A stretch of DNA of 64,000 bases from Candidatus Pelagibacter giovannonii (GCF_012276695.1 NZ_CP038852.1:1301706-1365705), one strand, 5' to 3'; shown: positions 1 to 9,660, counted from the stretch's first letter. The notes: a model not told the origin generated them from the letters alone. Numbers and translations: made by a program.

Positions 1-1
1 A

Positions 2-130
2 GGAATGGTGAACCCTGATGTTGCGACAACTGGTCAAAAATTGAAAATTGATATTTTAGGAAAAATGTACGATGCTACTATATTAGACGAGAGTCCTTAC
101 GATCCAGAAAATAATTTATTGAGAGCATAA
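2..130 (+). CDS. FAD-dependent oxidoreductase, DMGDH/sarcosine dehydrogenase-like, C-terminal end (partial)
   Basis: Only the last 42 codons are inside the window. They match the end of the GcvT-like C-terminal domain of dimethylglycine/sarcosine dehydrogenase-type proteins, with a '[14 protein letters not shown]' tail typical of that family. The stop codon shares a base with the etfB start (TAATG). The direct coupling to etfBA fits an enzyme that passes electrons from N-methyl demethylation to ETF. A second complete member of the family lies at 21486-23930. The exact substrate cannot be told from this fragment. Confidence 0.75.
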   Translation, partial: GMVNPDVATTGQKLKIDILGKMYDATILDESPYDPENNLLRA

Positions 131-879
131 TGAAAATATTAGTCGCTGTTAAAAGAGTAATTGATTACAACGTTCAAGTCAGAGTTAAAGAGGATGGAAC
201 TGGTGTTGTTACTGATAATGTAAAAATGTCGAGTAATCCACCCGATGATAATGCCATTGAAGAAGCTGTAAAAATTAAAGAAGCAGGTAAAGCGACAGAG
301 ATTATTGCAATTACAGTGGGTGAGGAAAAATCACAAGAAACTGTTAGAAAAGCTTTAGCTGTCGGTGCTGATAGAGGAATTTTAATCAAAACTGAGGGAA
401 TTGTTGAGCCATTAGCCGTAGCAAAAGCACTAAAAAAGATTGTTGAAAAAGAAAAACCAGATCTAGTGTTTATGGGTAAACAAGCAATTGATGATGACTG
501 CAATCAAACAGGTCAGATGTTAAGTGCTTTATTGAATTGGCCTCAAGCAACATTTGCATCAAAAATTGAAATAAAAGACAAAACTTTAGAGGTTACAAGA
601 GAAATTGATGAGGGGTTAGAAACAATTGAAGTTGACCTTCCAGCTATTGTGACATGTGATTTAAGATTAAATGAGCCACGTTACGCTTCATTGCCAAATA
701 TTATGAAATCTAAAAAAAAACCTTTAGAAATTTTAACAACTGCTGATTTAGGAGTTGATACCACGCCTAGAGTCCAACAAATTAAAGTAGAAGAACCACC
801 AAAAAGAAAAGCAGGAATTAAAGTTGTAAGTGTTGCCGAGTTAGTTAGCAAACTTAAAAATGAGGCAAAAGTAATATAA
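130..879 (+). CDS. etfB: Electron transfer flavoprotein beta subunit
   Basis: 249 residues, the normal length for EtfB. It carries the AMP/FAD-binding Rossmann-like fold, with 'DDDCNQTGQ' near residue 120 and the ETF-beta signature around residues 155-205 (REIDEGLE...[16 protein letters not shown]). With EtfA it forms the soluble heterodimer that takes electrons from flavin dehydrogenases. Start and stop each overlap their neighbours by one base, so the DMGDH-like gene, etfB and etfA are almost certainly cotranscribed and translationally coupled. Confidence 0.96.
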   Translation: MKILVAVKRVIDYNVQVRVKEDGTGVVTDNVKMSSNPPDDNAIEEAVKIKEAGKATEIIAITVGEEKSQETVRKALAVGADRGILIKTEGIVEPLAVAKALKKIVEKEKPDLVFMGKQAIDDDCNQTGQMLSALLNWPQATFASKIEIKDKTLEVTREIDEGLETIEVDLPAIVTCDLRLNEPRYASLPNIMKSKKKPLEILTTADLGVDTTPRVQQIKVEEPPKRKAGIKVVSVAELVSKLKNEAKVI

Positions 880-1832
880 TGTCAGTTTTATTAATAGCAG
901 AGCATAATAATAAAGAAGTAAGACCTTTTACATTAAACGCAATCACTGCAGCATCACAAATGGATGGAGATGTACATGTCTTATTAATTGGAAATAATTG
1001 TGGAGATGTTGCTAAATTATTATCTGAAATGCCAGCTGTTAAAAAAGTATTACATGCTGAAGCTTCTCACTATGAAAACTACTTAGCAGAAAACTTTGCA
1101 CCACTAGTTGTAAAAGTTTCAGAAAATTATTCTCATATTGTTAGTTCTGCAAATACATTTGGTAAAAATTTGATGCCAAGAATAGCAGCAAATTTAGATA
1201 TATCTCAAGTAAGTGACATTACTAAAGTGATATCGGCCGATACATTCATAAGACCTATTTATGCAGGTAATGCATTTGCCACAGTAAAAAGTACTGATGC
1301 AAAAAAATGTGTAACAATCAGACCAACATCTTTTGAGCCTTGTGAAACTTCTGGTGGCTCTGCTCCAATTGAAAAAATTGATGCTACTGAAGAATTTACA
1401 CTTTCAAAATTCATTAAAAGAGAAGAAGTTAAGTCAGACAGACCTGAACTTGGAACTGCTAGAGTTGTAGTTTCTGGTGGAAGAGGAATGCAAAATGGAG
1501 AAAATTTTAAATTAATAACTGATATTGCGGATAAATTGAATGCTGCAATTGGAGCATCACGTGCAGCAGTTGATGCAGGATATATAAGTAATGAACATCA
1601 AGTTGGTCAAACTGGTAAAGTTGTTGTACCTGATTTATATATTGCAGTTGGAATTTCAGGAGCAATTCAACATTTAGCTGGAATGAAAGAAAGTAAAATC
1701 ATTGTTGCTATAAATAAAGATGGTGAAGCGCCAATATTTAGTGTCGCAGATTATGGACTGGAAGCAGACTTATTTGAGGCGTTACCTCAATTCTTAGAAG
1801 AATTGAATAAATTAAATAGTATACAAAAATAA
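879..1832 (+). CDS. etfA: Electron transfer flavoprotein alpha subunit
   Basis: 317 residues. The C-terminal FAD domain (about residues 195-310) shows the family blocks GGRGMQ, SRAAVDAGY, QVGQTGK, GISGAIQHLAGM, INKD and ADYGLEAD. It binds the FAD that shuttles electrons to ETF-quinone oxidoreductase, encoded 23 bp downstream. The start overlaps the etfB stop by one base (ATAATG). Confidence 0.97.
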   Translation: MSVLLIAEHNNKEVRPFTLNAITAASQMDGDVHVLLIGNNCGDVAKLLSEMPAVKKVLHAEASHYENYLAENFAPLVVKVSENYSHIVSSANTFGKNLMPRIAANLDISQVSDITKVISADTFIRPIYAGNAFATVKSTDAKKCVTIRPTSFEPCETSGGSAPIEKIDATEEFTLSKFIKREEVKSDRPELGTARVVVSGGRGMQNGENFKLITDIADKLNAAIGASRAAVDAGYISNEHQVGQTGKVVVPDLYIAVGISGAIQHLAGMKESKIIVAINKDGEAPIFSVADYGLEADLFEALPQFLEELNKLNSIQK

Positions 1833-1855
1833 TCAGTACTGTAAAAATTCAAGAT

Positions 1856-3475
1856 ATGCCTAGAGAAGCAATGGATTATGATGTGGTAATCGTTGGAGGT
1901 GGTCCTTCAGGATTATCTACGGCAATTAAGCTTAAACAATTAGATCCAGAATTAAATGTATGTTTACTTGAAAAAGCTTCAGAAATTGGTGCGCATATTC
2001 TAAGTGGTAATGTGTTTGAAACTAGAGCGTTAGACGAACTATTACCAAACTGGAAAGAACTTAATTCACCGATTAAAACTAAGGTATCTAAAGAAAAATT
2101 CTTATTTTTAGGAAAATCAAAATCATTAAGTTGGCCAACATGGCTACTTCCATCAGTTCAACAAAATCACAATAACTACATAATCAGTTTAGCAAACTTA
2201 TGTAGATGGTTAGCAGAACAAGCTGAAGCTTTAGGTGTTGAGATATTTCCAGGTTTTCCTGCAAGTGAAATTTTGTACAATGAAGATGGATCTGTAAAGG
2301 GAGTTGCAACTCAAGATATGGGAGTTGATAAAAATGGTAACAAAAAAGATAATTTTGAATCTGGTATTGAGCTCTTAGGAAAAGTTACTGTTTTTGCAGA
2401 AGGATGTAGAGGACATCTCGGAAAACAATTAATTGAAAAATATAATTTGTCAGAAGGTAAAGATCCTCAACAATATGGAATTGGATTTAAAGAAATTTGG
2501 GAAATCAGTGAACAAAATCATGAAGAAGGAATGGTCATGCATACAGCAGGTTGGCCATTAGATAACAATACTTATGGTGGAAGCTTTATTTACCACGCAG
2601 AAAACAAGCAAGTTTTTTTAGGTTATGTAATTGGTCTTGATTATAAAAACCCACATCTTTCACCGTTTGATGAATTTCAAAGATTTAAAACTCACCCTAA
2701 AATTAAAAATATAATTGAAGGTGGAAAACGTATTTCTTATGGTGCGCGCGCTTTAATTGAAGGTGGACTTCAAAGTTTACCAAAAATGTTTATGCCGGGT
2801 GCTTTATTAATTGGCTGTGATGCGGGAACTTTAAATATGCCTAAGATTAAAGGATCACACACTGCAATGAAAAGTGGAATGATTGCTGCTGAAACTATAA
2901 ATAAACATTTAAAAGAAAAACAAAATTTATCAATTTATGAAGATAAATTTAAAAAAAGTTGGATTTATGAAGAGCTACATACTGCCCGAAATGTTAAACC
3001 AAGCTTTAGCTGGGGTTTAATTCTTGGAATAATATTTACTGGAATTGATCAACTATTATTTAGAGGAAAATTACCTTTTACCCTAAGACACAAACATGCT
3101 GATCACGAAACACTAAAGCCAGCAAATGAAATGCCAAAAATTGATTATCCTAGACCAGATAATGTGATTACATTTGATAAAACAAGTTCTATTTATTTAA
3201 CAGGAACAAATCATACTGATAATCAGCCAGTTCATTTACAGTTAAAAGATCCAAACTTACCTATAAATTATACTCTGGAAAAATTTGATGAACCTGCGCA
3301 AAGATATTGTCCTGCCGGTGTTTATGAAGTTCAAAATGAAAATGGTATAAATAAGTTTATTATAAACTCTCAAAATTGCATTCATTGCAAAACCTGTGAT
3401 ATTAAGGAACCTTCTCAAAATATTACATGGGTAACACCAGAGGGGAGTGGCGGACCTAAATATGGAAATATGTAA
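1856..3475 (+). CDS. etfD: Electron transfer flavoprotein-ubiquinone oxidoreductase
   Basis: 539 residues, family length. The N-terminal FAD motif 'VIVGGGPSGLS' lies at about residues 10-20. The C-terminal ferredoxin-like domain has the 4Fe-4S cysteines in RYCPAGVYE...NCIHCKTCDIKEP and ends in the conserved GGPKYGNM. It oxidises reduced ETF and reduces ubiquinone at the membrane. Together with the upstream genes it gives a complete route from an amine dehydrogenase to the respiratory chain. The neighbour at 3476 is convergent with no gap. Confidence 0.96.
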   Translation: MPREAMDYDVVIVGGGPSGLSTAIKLKQLDPELNVCLLEKASEIGAHILSGNVFETRALDELLPNWKELNSPIKTKVSKEKFLFLGKSKSLSWPTWLLPSVQQNHNNYIISLANLCRWLAEQAEALGVEIFPGFPASEILYNEDGSVKGVATQDMGVDKNGNKKDNFESGIELLGKVTVFAEGCRGHLGKQLIEKYNLSEGKDPQQYGIGFKEIWEISEQNHEEGMVMHTAGWPLDNNTYGGSFIYHAENKQVFLGYVIGLDYKNPHLSPFDEFQRFKTHPKIKNIIEGGKRISYGARALIEGGLQSLPKMFMPGALLIGCDAGTLNMPKIKGSHTAMKSGMIAAETINKHLKEKQNLSIYEDKFKKSWIYEELHTARNVKPSFSWGLILGIIFTGIDQLLFRGKLPFTLRHKHADHETLKPANEMPKIDYPRPDNVITFDKTSSIYLTGTNHTDNQPVHLQLKDPNLPINYTLEKFDEPAQRYCPAGVYEVQNENGINKFIINSQNCIHCKTCDIKEPSQNITWVTPEGSGGPKYGNM

Positions 3476-3694
3476 TTAGAAAGATAAGATTAGTCCAACA
3501 ATAAACATCAAAGAAACTATTAATCCTGCAAAAACTAGGTTTGTTCTAGTTTCTTTTTCTTTTACTTTTCTGGCTCTGTTTAAAAGAATATTAATATCTA
3601 CTCTTCCTGATGATGAAACTTCCTCGCTATTATTGGGGGTCTTCAAAGGAGGAAGATCATTTAATTCTGTAGAAATTACTTTTTCTGAACTCAT
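3476..3694 (-). CDS. Small single-pass membrane protein, paralogue of the protein at 23972
   Basis: 72 residues with no family I recognise. A polar N-terminal half is followed by 'VDINILLNRARKVKEKETR' and a C-terminal hydrophobic helix of about 20 residues, which suggests a tail-anchored cytoplasmic protein. The same layout and the V-D-I-N-x-L-L-N-R core occur in the 75-residue protein at 23972-24199. Both sit directly after amine-oxidation/electron-transfer genes. Coding status is supported by this paralogy. Confidence 0.75.
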   Translation of the reverse strand: MSSEKVISTELNDLPPLKTPNNSEEVSSSGRVDINILLNRARKVKEKETRTNLVFAGLIVSLMFIVGLILSF

Positions 3695-3738
3695 GAGTAA
3701 TGAGTACTATTTTTACTAAAGATTTAAATAACACAAAT

Positions 3739-3784
3739 GTCCAAAATGGGTTGACTTTAATCTAAGTATTGTTCAAATTGGGTT
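3739..3784 (+). promoter_or_regulatory. Direct repeat, putative operator of the downstream regulator
   Basis: Two 14-bp copies (3739-3752 and 3771-3784) of GTYCAAAWTGGGTT match at 12 of 14 positions. They are 32 bp apart, about three helical turns. The second ends 11 bp before the start codon of the winged-helix regulator at 3795. This spacing is typical of an autoregulatory site, which is an inference. Confidence 0.4.
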
Positions 3785-3794
3785 TTTTAGAATT

Positions 3795-4754
3795 ATGAAT
3801 ATTAAACCAACTATATCATCTCAAATTGATGAAAAAATAATTTTCAAAGTAATTGATAAACACTTTAGTAGATTGGCACCATATTATTACAAATGGATAA
3901 ACAGTTGGTTAATTGGGGCCTACAAAAATTTTGGAAATATAGATAAATATATAATCTTAATTTACATAATTAACCAAGATTTTATATTCTTTAGAAAAAA
4001 TGGTTTAATAGTTGATTATGATACATTCTATAAAGATAAAACGTTAGAAGTAGAAAAAATTAATATCAGCAAAATTTCAAAAGATCTTCAAATACCAAAA
4101 GAGAGTGTAAGAAGAAAAGTAGAAGAACTAGAAAAAGTAGGCGTAATTAAAAGAAAAGGTAAACAAATTTTTGTAAATAGAACGGCATTTACTGTAGTTC
4201 AAGCAAATTTAACTTTAAAAAATATGAGTGTTTTATTGTATGAGTTTAATAAAATTCTCAAAGAAGAAAAAATTGTTGGAGTAGCTTACACAACTATAGA
4301 AATTTTAGATTCAATTAAAAAAAATTTTTCTTTTGTTTGGTATCAATTTTATAAGTTCTTATTCATATTTACTAATAGATGCAGAAAAGAAGTTGGAGAC
4401 TTAGAAACTTTTTGTATTGGACTTTTAGTTTTAGTTATCTCAGCTGATAATAAAAAATTTAGAGTAAAAGATTTAAGTTTAAAAAAGTATGCGACTTTAA
4501 TCCAAGGCTCTGATGATAGAGGAATTAATACAATGTCTATTTCTGAAATAACAGGAATTCCAAGAATAACAGTTATTAGAAAATTAAAATATTTGATAAA
4601 GAGAGATATTCTTCAAATTAATGAAAAGAAGTTAATTTATTTAAATATTTCAGGTGTTGCATTAGAGGAAGTTCAAGAATTACAAAATCAAAATATTAGA
4701 TCTTTAAGTAATTTTATTGATAGAGTTTTTAATCAAATTAAAATTATAATTTAA
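3795..4754 (+). CDS. Predicted transcriptional regulator with two winged-helix segments
   Basis: 319 residues, not a family I can name. There are two HTH-like segments: about residues 90-135 (ISKISKDLQIPKESVRRKVEEL...GVIKRKG) and about residues 245-285 (MSISEITGIPRITVIRKLKYLIKRDIL). Both have the recognition-helix and wing pattern of MarR/Crp-type winged helices. Between them is a mixed helical region that could bind a ligand. A regulatory role is inferred. A direct repeat lies in its own promoter region. Confidence 0.6.
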   Translation: MNIKPTISSQIDEKIIFKVIDKHFSRLAPYYYKWINSWLIGAYKNFGNIDKYIILIYIINQDFIFFRKNGLIVDYDTFYKDKTLEVEKINISKISKDLQIPKESVRRKVEELEKVGVIKRKGKQIFVNRTAFTVVQANLTLKNMSVLLYEFNKILKEEKIVGVAYTTIEILDSIKKNFSFVWYQFYKFLFIFTNRCRKEVGDLETFCIGLLVLVISADNKKFRVKDLSLKKYATLIQGSDDRGINTMSISEITGIPRITVIRKLKYLIKRDILQINEKKLIYLNISGVALEEVQELQNQNIRSLSNFIDRVFNQIKIII

Positions 4755-4759
4755 TTGTC

Positions 4760-4783
4760 TTATCTTGAAATAAACTAAGATAA
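4760..4783. terminator. Candidate bidirectional terminator hairpin
   Basis: A perfect 7-bp inverted repeat (TTATCTT / AAGATAA) with a 10-base loop sits between the convergent ends of the regulator and the DUF2237 gene. It overlaps the latter's stop codon. A T-run follows about 10 bases later on the + strand. The stem is AT-rich and weak. Confidence 0.35.
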
Positions 4784-5149
4784 ATCAATAGCATTTTTTT
4801 TTAAAACTTCCATAGAAACAAGTTTTAAAGTTTTTTCATGAGTTCTTTTTAAATACACAGGACAAGGTTTTCCAGCATCAGCAGCTCTTGCATACCAACT
4901 AGCACAAACACACCAACCATCTCCAGCTTTTAGACCTGGAAATCCAAATTCAGGATGAGGAGTTATTAAATCGTTACCAGCTTCTTTACACCATTCTAAG
5001 AATTCTGTTGTAACTTTTGCACAAACTGTATGAACACCATGATCATTTTCATCAGTACTACAACAACCATCTCGGTGCCATCCTGTTAAAGGATCGTTAG
5101 AACATTCCTCTAGATCTTCACCTAGAACATTTTTTTGATTATCACTCAT
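4775..5149 (-). CDS. DUF2237 family protein
   Basis: 124 residues covering the whole small DUF2237 domain. Visible family blocks are LTGWHRDGCC, HGVHTVCAKVT, GNDLITPHPEFGFPGLKAGDGWCVCA and PCPVYLKRTHEKTL. There are several conserved cysteines and histidines. The biochemical function is unknown. It lies directly after hisI on the same strand (its start codon overlaps the hisI stop region), so the two are probably cotranscribed. Confidence 0.9.
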   Translation of the reverse strand: MSDNQKNVLGEDLEECSNDPLTGWHRDGCCSTDENDHGVHTVCAKVTTEFLEWCKEAGNDLITPHPEFGFPGLKAGDGWCVCASWYARAADAGKPCPVYLKRTHEKTLKLVSMEVLKKNAIDLS

Positions 5150-5617
5150 TTAAATTTTTGTAGGATTGGGTTGGCCTTTATAGACAACCTCTGGGTCAAA
5201 AGATTTTTCTTTTTCTTCAAATTTCATTTCAACTTCTCTGCCATTTTCAATTGGTCCTAGTGGAATTGATCTATAAAAACATGATCGATAACCAACATGA
5301 CAGCTAGAACCATCACCAATATCAACTGTTAGCCAGACAGAGTCCTGATCATCATCAATTCTAATTTCTGTTACTTTTTGAGTAAAGCCACTAGTTTTGC
5401 CTTTATGCCAAATTTGCTTTCTAGATCTACTAAAATAATGAGCCTCTTCAGTCTCAATGGTTTTTTTAAAAGCTTCAACATTCATGTATCCATGCATCAA
5501 AACATCTTTAGTTTTTGAGCACATAGTAATGACTGGAATTAAGCCATCATTATCAAATTTTGGTGAAAGGAATTTCCCCTCTTCAATTTCGACTATATTT
5601 TCTCTTTTTTTAAACAT
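5150..5617 (-). CDS. hisI: Phosphoribosyl-AMP cyclohydrolase
   Basis: About 155 residues from the start chosen at 5617 (MFKKREN). An alternative ATG lies 21 bases upstream. The Mg site (DDDQDSVWLTVD) and zinc ligands (SSCHVGYRSCFYR), together with WHKGKTSG, identify HisI, which opens the purine ring of phosphoribosyl-AMP in histidine synthesis. There is no fused HisE domain. It stands apart from other his genes, as is common when the his operon is scattered. Confidence 0.93.
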   Translation of the reverse strand: MFKKRENIVEIEEGKFLSPKFDNDGLIPVITMCSKTKDVLMHGYMNVEAFKKTIETEEAHYFSRSRKQIWHKGKTSGFTQKVTEIRIDDDQDSVWLTVDIGDGSSCHVGYRSCFYRSIPLGPIENGREVEMKFEEKEKSFDPEVVYKGQPNPTKI

Positions 5618-5694
5618 AAGTAGGTGATTATGTAGCATATTAAGAAATATATTAAATATTTTAAAAACAATGATTTACTGTATAAACTTGCCTT

Positions 5695-6303
5695 ATGAAA
5701 TTAGTTGAAGAGACAGATAGCAAAATTTTAGATACCAAAAAAGTTTCTGATAAAGAAGCTGAAGAAGCTTTTAGAACTATTTTAACTTGGATGGGTGAAG
5801 ATCCTAGTAGAGAAGGATTATTAGAAACTCCAAAAAGAGTTATTAAAGCATATAAAGAATATTTTGGTGGATATGCAAAAGACCCTAATAAAATTTTAGA
5901 TAAAACTTTTGGAGATGTTGAGGGTTATGACGACATGGTTGTACAAAAAAATGTTTCTGTACAAAGTCATTGTGAACATCATATGGCTCCAATTATTGGA
6001 ATTGCACATGTTGCATACATTCCAAATGAGAGAGTTGTGGGTTTGAGTAAACTTGCAAGAGTAGTAGAAGTTTTTTCAAAAAGATTACAGACTCAAGAGA
6101 GACTTACGATGCAAATTGCTAAAACAATAATGGAATCTTTAGATGCAAAAGGTGTGGCTGTAACGATAGATTCAACACATCAATGTATGACTATGAGGGG
6201 TATTAAGAAAGAGAATGCCACTACAGTTACAAATTATTTCTTAGGACAGTTTAAAGAAGATTTAAGTATTCAAAATAGATACTTAAGATTTATTAGTAAG
6301 TAA
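5695..6303 (+). CDS. folE: GTP cyclohydrolase I
   Basis: 202 residues, type IA FolE. The zinc ligands C93 and H96 (SHCEHH) and C164 (HQCMTMRG) are present, as are the active-site blocks GLSKLARVVEVFSKRLQTQERLT. It makes 7,8-dihydroneopterin triphosphate from GTP, the first step of folate synthesis. It is divergent from hisI. The gene lies upstream of an acuI-like gene with a 21-bp spacer. Confidence 0.96.
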   Translation: MKLVEETDSKILDTKKVSDKEAEEAFRTILTWMGEDPSREGLLETPKRVIKAYKEYFGGYAKDPNKILDKTFGDVEGYDDMVVQKNVSVQSHCEHHMAPIIGIAHVAYIPNERVVGLSKLARVVEVFSKRLQTQERLTMQIAKTIMESLDAKGVAVTIDSTHQCMTMRGIKKENATTVTNYFLGQFKEDLSIQNRYLRFISK

Positions 6304-6324
6304 ATTTCCTAAGGAGGGAAAAGC

Positions 6325-7326
6325 ATGTCAGATAATTTTAAAGCGCTAATTATTAATCAAGAAGGTGAAAATTTTACCCGAGAGGTAAAGTCAATAGATA
6401 AATCATTTTTAAAGCATGGCGATGTTACTGTTAAAGTAGATTATTCAGATTTAAATTATAAAGATGGAATGATTTTGAAAAATGGTGGTCGTCTTGTTAA
6501 AGAATTTCCACATATTCCAGGCATAGATTTTTCTGGTACTGTTCTTGAAAGTGAAAATCAAAAATTTAAAACTGGTGATGAAATAATTTTAACTGGATGG
6601 AGAGTTGGAGAAGCTTTTTTTGGTGGATACTCTCAGGTTGCAAAAGTTAATGCTGATTTTTTAGTTAAGAGACCTTCAAACCTAACCAGCAAACAAGCTA
6701 TGATGTTAGGAACAGCTGGCTTTACATCTTTAATGAGTGCTTTTGCTATTCAAGCTAGAGAAGAAATTTTATTAGGCGATAAAGTAAATGATGTATTAGT
6801 TACTGGAGCTACCGGTGGGGTAGGAAGTGTAGCGGTAATGGCTCTTACTAAATTAGGATACAATGTAACAGCTGTTACAGGAAAAGATTCTAAAACAGAT
6901 TATCTAAAATCGTTAGGAGCAAAAAATGTTGTTAATAGAGCTGATTTTGACAAAGATCCAAGACCTATTGATAAAGGATTATGGGACGGTGTAGTTGATA
7001 CAGTAGGAGGTAAAATTTTAGCTAATGCAATAGCTCAAACTAGATCAAATGGAATTATAGCTGTTTGTGGCAATACAAATAGTAATGAGCTTAATACAAA
7101 TTTATTACCATTCATGCTTAGAGGAATTAAAGTGTGGGGAATGGATTCAGCAAATTGCAGTATTAAAAGAAGAGAATTTATTTGGGCAGAAGCAGCAAAA
7201 CTTGTTGATTTTGAAGTTCTTGAAAAATCAATCTTAATTGTAAGTTTAGATGAATTATTAGAAACATATCCAAAAATTTTAAAGGGTGAAATTTCAGGAA
7301 GAGTTTTGGTAGATTTAAATAAATAG
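6325..7326 (+). CDS. acuI: Acrylyl-CoA reductase (AcuI/YhdH-type quinone oxidoreductase)
   Basis: 333 residues of the medium-chain dehydrogenase family, with the AcuI/YhdH blocks DYSDLNYKDGM, FPHIPGIDFSGTV, GTAGFTSLMS and the nucleotide-binding TGATGGVGS. There are no structural zinc cysteines, as in this subfamily. AcuI reduces acryloyl-CoA to propionyl-CoA with NADPH and is used in DMSP catabolism. Specificity here is inferred from the family. A strong AAGGAGG site lies 8 bp before the ATG. Confidence 0.85.
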   Translation: MSDNFKALIINQEGENFTREVKSIDKSFLKHGDVTVKVDYSDLNYKDGMILKNGGRLVKEFPHIPGIDFSGTVLESENQKFKTGDEIILTGWRVGEAFFGGYSQVAKVNADFLVKRPSNLTSKQAMMLGTAGFTSLMSAFAIQAREEILLGDKVNDVLVTGATGGVGSVAVMALTKLGYNVTAVTGKDSKTDYLKSLGAKNVVNRADFDKDPRPIDKGLWDGVVDTVGGKILANAIAQTRSNGIIAVCGNTNSNELNTNLLPFMLRGIKVWGMDSANCSIKRREFIWAEAAKLVDFEVLEKSILIVSLDELLETYPKILKGEISGRVLVDLNK

Positions 7327-8214
7327 ATGGATTGGGATAAATTAAAAATATTCCATGCAGTTGCAGAAGCAGGCAGTTTTACAAATGCAACAATAAATCT
7401 AAACTTAAGTCAGTCTGCAATAAGTAGACAAATTCAATCTTTAGAACAAGACCTTAAAGTGCAACTCTTCGAAAGACATGCAAGAGGTCTTACATTAACT
7501 GAAAACGGTGAATATTTATTTAAAACAGCTCATGATGTAATTAGTAAATTAAAAGAAGTTGAATCCACATTGGGTGATCAGAAAAATAAACCAACTGGTA
7601 AATTAACAATTACAACAGTTAGAAGTTTTGGTACTCACTGGTTAACACCTCGTATTCAAGAATTTATGACTTTAAATCCAGAAATAGAAATTGAATTAAT
7701 TTTTGATGATAAGGAATTAGACTTAAGTACAAGACAAGCAGATATAGGTATTTTTATGAGAAGACCTAAGCAGCTTAATTATATTCAAAAAAAATTAGTA
7801 GATATCAAATATTATATTTATGGATCTAATAAATATTTAGAAAAAAATGGAATGCCAAAAACAATCACAGACCTAAATAAACATAAATTTATTTCATTTG
7901 GAAAAGGCGCACCATCTCCCGTTTATGATCCAGATTGGGCTTTAAAACTTGGAATTAAAGATAATAAAAAAAGAAAGCCAATAATGAAAGTTAATAGCGT
8001 TATGGGTTTACTTTTAGCTGTTGAAGCTGGTGTAGGTCTTGCAGCACTTCCTGAATATTTAGTTTCAAATTCAAACAATGTAATAAAAGTTCTTCCTAAT
8101 TCAGAGGGCCCTATAACAGAGGCTCATTTTGTTTATCCTCAATCATTGAAAAATACTGCTAGAATAACTGCTTTTAGAAACTTTTTATTTAGTAAAATAG
8201 GTGACTGGAAGTAG
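7327..8214 (+). CDS. LysR-family transcriptional regulator
   Basis: 295 residues. The N-terminal LysR HTH spans about residues 1-62 (FHAVAEAGSFTNA...LSQSAISRQIQSLE...LFERHARGLTLTENG), followed by a periplasmic-binding-fold effector domain. The start codon immediately follows the stop of the acuI-like gene, so it is in the same operon and may regulate it. The effector is not predictable from sequence. Confidence 0.92.
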   Translation: MDWDKLKIFHAVAEAGSFTNATINLNLSQSAISRQIQSLEQDLKVQLFERHARGLTLTENGEYLFKTAHDVISKLKEVESTLGDQKNKPTGKLTITTVRSFGTHWLTPRIQEFMTLNPEIEIELIFDDKELDLSTRQADIGIFMRRPKQLNYIQKKLVDIKYYIYGSNKYLEKNGMPKTITDLNKHKFISFGKGAPSPVYDPDWALKLGIKDNKKRKPIMKVNSVMGLLLAVEAGVGLAALPEYLVSNSNNVIKVLPNSEGPITEAHFVYPQSLKNTARITAFRNFLFSKIGDWK

Positions 8215-8215
8215 T

Positions 8216-9649
8216 TTATTTACTTTTATCGTTAACATAAACTGAAACTCCCCTAGAATTAATATCTATATCAAATTTTTTGTGTAATGGTGGAAATGCT
8301 CGTTGTGAACAATCTAACCTATCACAAGTTCTACAGGAAACACCAATAGGAATTTCAGTTTTCTTATCTGAGATATCTAAATTTTCTGTGTACACAAATT
8401 GCTTTGCATATTTTGCCTCACAACCTAAACCAATTGATAAAATACTTTTAGATAAACCATATCGGCCAACACCTTTTTCAACAGTTCTTGCAATACATAC
8501 ATATTTTTCACCGTTAGTCATTTTACTTACTGCAGCTTGAATTACACCAGGCCTTGTAAAAGCTGAATAGACATTCCACCTAGGGCAAGCACCACCATAT
8601 CTTGGTATTTCAATACCAGAAAGTGAAAAACGTTTAGAAATATTTCCAGCAATATCAGTTCTCAACATATGGAAAGGTATTCCTGGTAATTTAGGATCTT
8701 GAAGGCAAGTTACCCTATGAGCAACTTGTTCAAATGAAGTTGCAAAAGTATTTTGTAACAGTTCTAAATCATATTTTAGTTTTTTACATTCTGAATGAAA
8801 CAATTGGTAAGGCATTAAGATTGCAGCACCACAATAATTTAATAGAGCAACTTGAGTTAATCTTTTTGATTCTTCCGATGGAAAATTAAAATTAGATAGG
8901 TACTGATCAATTTCTTTTGATGCACCTTCTTGTGCTATTTGAGATGCTGCATGTAATTTTTTTGTTTCTAAAGAACTATAATCACTTAATAAAAGTTCCT
9001 TTTTTTTCTTATTAAAAATTTTTGAAAATGGTTTGCCATCTTCAGGAATAGTATCTTTAACTGTTATAGAATATTCTTTTTTCAAATATTCACACAATGC
9101 AATATATCTAGTTCTATTGTTAACTTGAATTTTTTCAAAAACTTTATTTGCAAATTCTTCCAATCTTGGAAAATAGTTTTTATTTTCTTGAAGAAAATCA
9201 GATATTACTTCACCAGGAAATGAATTTTTTCTATTATCAACTATCTTGCCAGATAATTTTTCTATCTTATTTATTAATTCATGATCTTTTTTTTTAAGAA
9301 TATCTCCCAACCTAACAAGAGCTCTACCAATTTTTGGGTTTGTCCCTACCAAATCTTTAACTTCAGGTCCGAGTATATCTAAATCTTCGAATAATTTATC
9401 ATCTAGTATTTCTGAAATAGTATTTTCTAGATTGATATCTGACTTTGTTGTTAAATCAGAAAGTTGAATATTTAATTTTTCACAAACTTTAAGTAATAAA
9501 TCACCATCTATTTTTCTTTTACCACCCTCAATTAAATTCAAATAGCTAGGTGATATTTCAAGTTCTTCAGCAAGTTTATTGGCTTGCAAACCTAGCTGTC
9601 TTCTAAAAGCCTTTATTTTTGGTCCTATTTTTAAATCTAATTGACTCAT
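8216..9649 (-). CDS. ScfR/RamB-type short-chain fatty-acyl-responsive regulator
   Basis: 477 residues. An XRE-type HTH is at about residues 8-62. A middle region resembles the IrrE-like fold of this family. The C-terminal DUF2083 domain has GGACPRWNVYSAF..PGVIQAA and a cysteine cluster (SCRTCDRLDCSQRAFP). Family members (RamB, PccR, MccR) sense acyl-CoAs and control glyoxylate-shunt and propionate genes. It is divergent from the genes leading into aceA across a repeat-rich control region, so control of aceA and of itself is a natural inference. Confidence 0.88.
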   Translation of the reverse strand: MSQLDLKIGPKIKAFRRQLGLQANKLAEELEISPSYLNLIEGGKRKIDGDLLLKVCEKLNIQLSDLTTKSDINLENTISEILDDKLFEDLDILGPEVKDLVGTNPKIGRALVRLGDILKKKDHELINKIEKLSGKIVDNRKNSFPGEVISDFLQENKNYFPRLEEFANKVFEKIQVNNRTRYIALCEYLKKEYSITVKDTIPEDGKPFSKIFNKKKKELLLSDYSSLETKKLHAASQIAQEGASKEIDQYLSNFNFPSEESKRLTQVALLNYCGAAILMPYQLFHSECKKLKYDLELLQNTFATSFEQVAHRVTCLQDPKLPGIPFHMLRTDIAGNISKRFSLSGIEIPRYGGACPRWNVYSAFTRPGVIQAAVSKMTNGEKYVCIARTVEKGVGRYGLSKSILSIGLGCEAKYAKQFVYTENLDISDKKTEIPIGVSCRTCDRLDCSQRAFPPLHKKFDIDINSRGVSVYVNDKSK

Positions 9650-9660
9650 ATTAATGATTT

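Noticed and set aside
174..503. Open frame on the minus strand across etfB
   Set aside because: It lies wholly inside the well-supported etfB gene and matches no family; it is a shadow of the coding frame.
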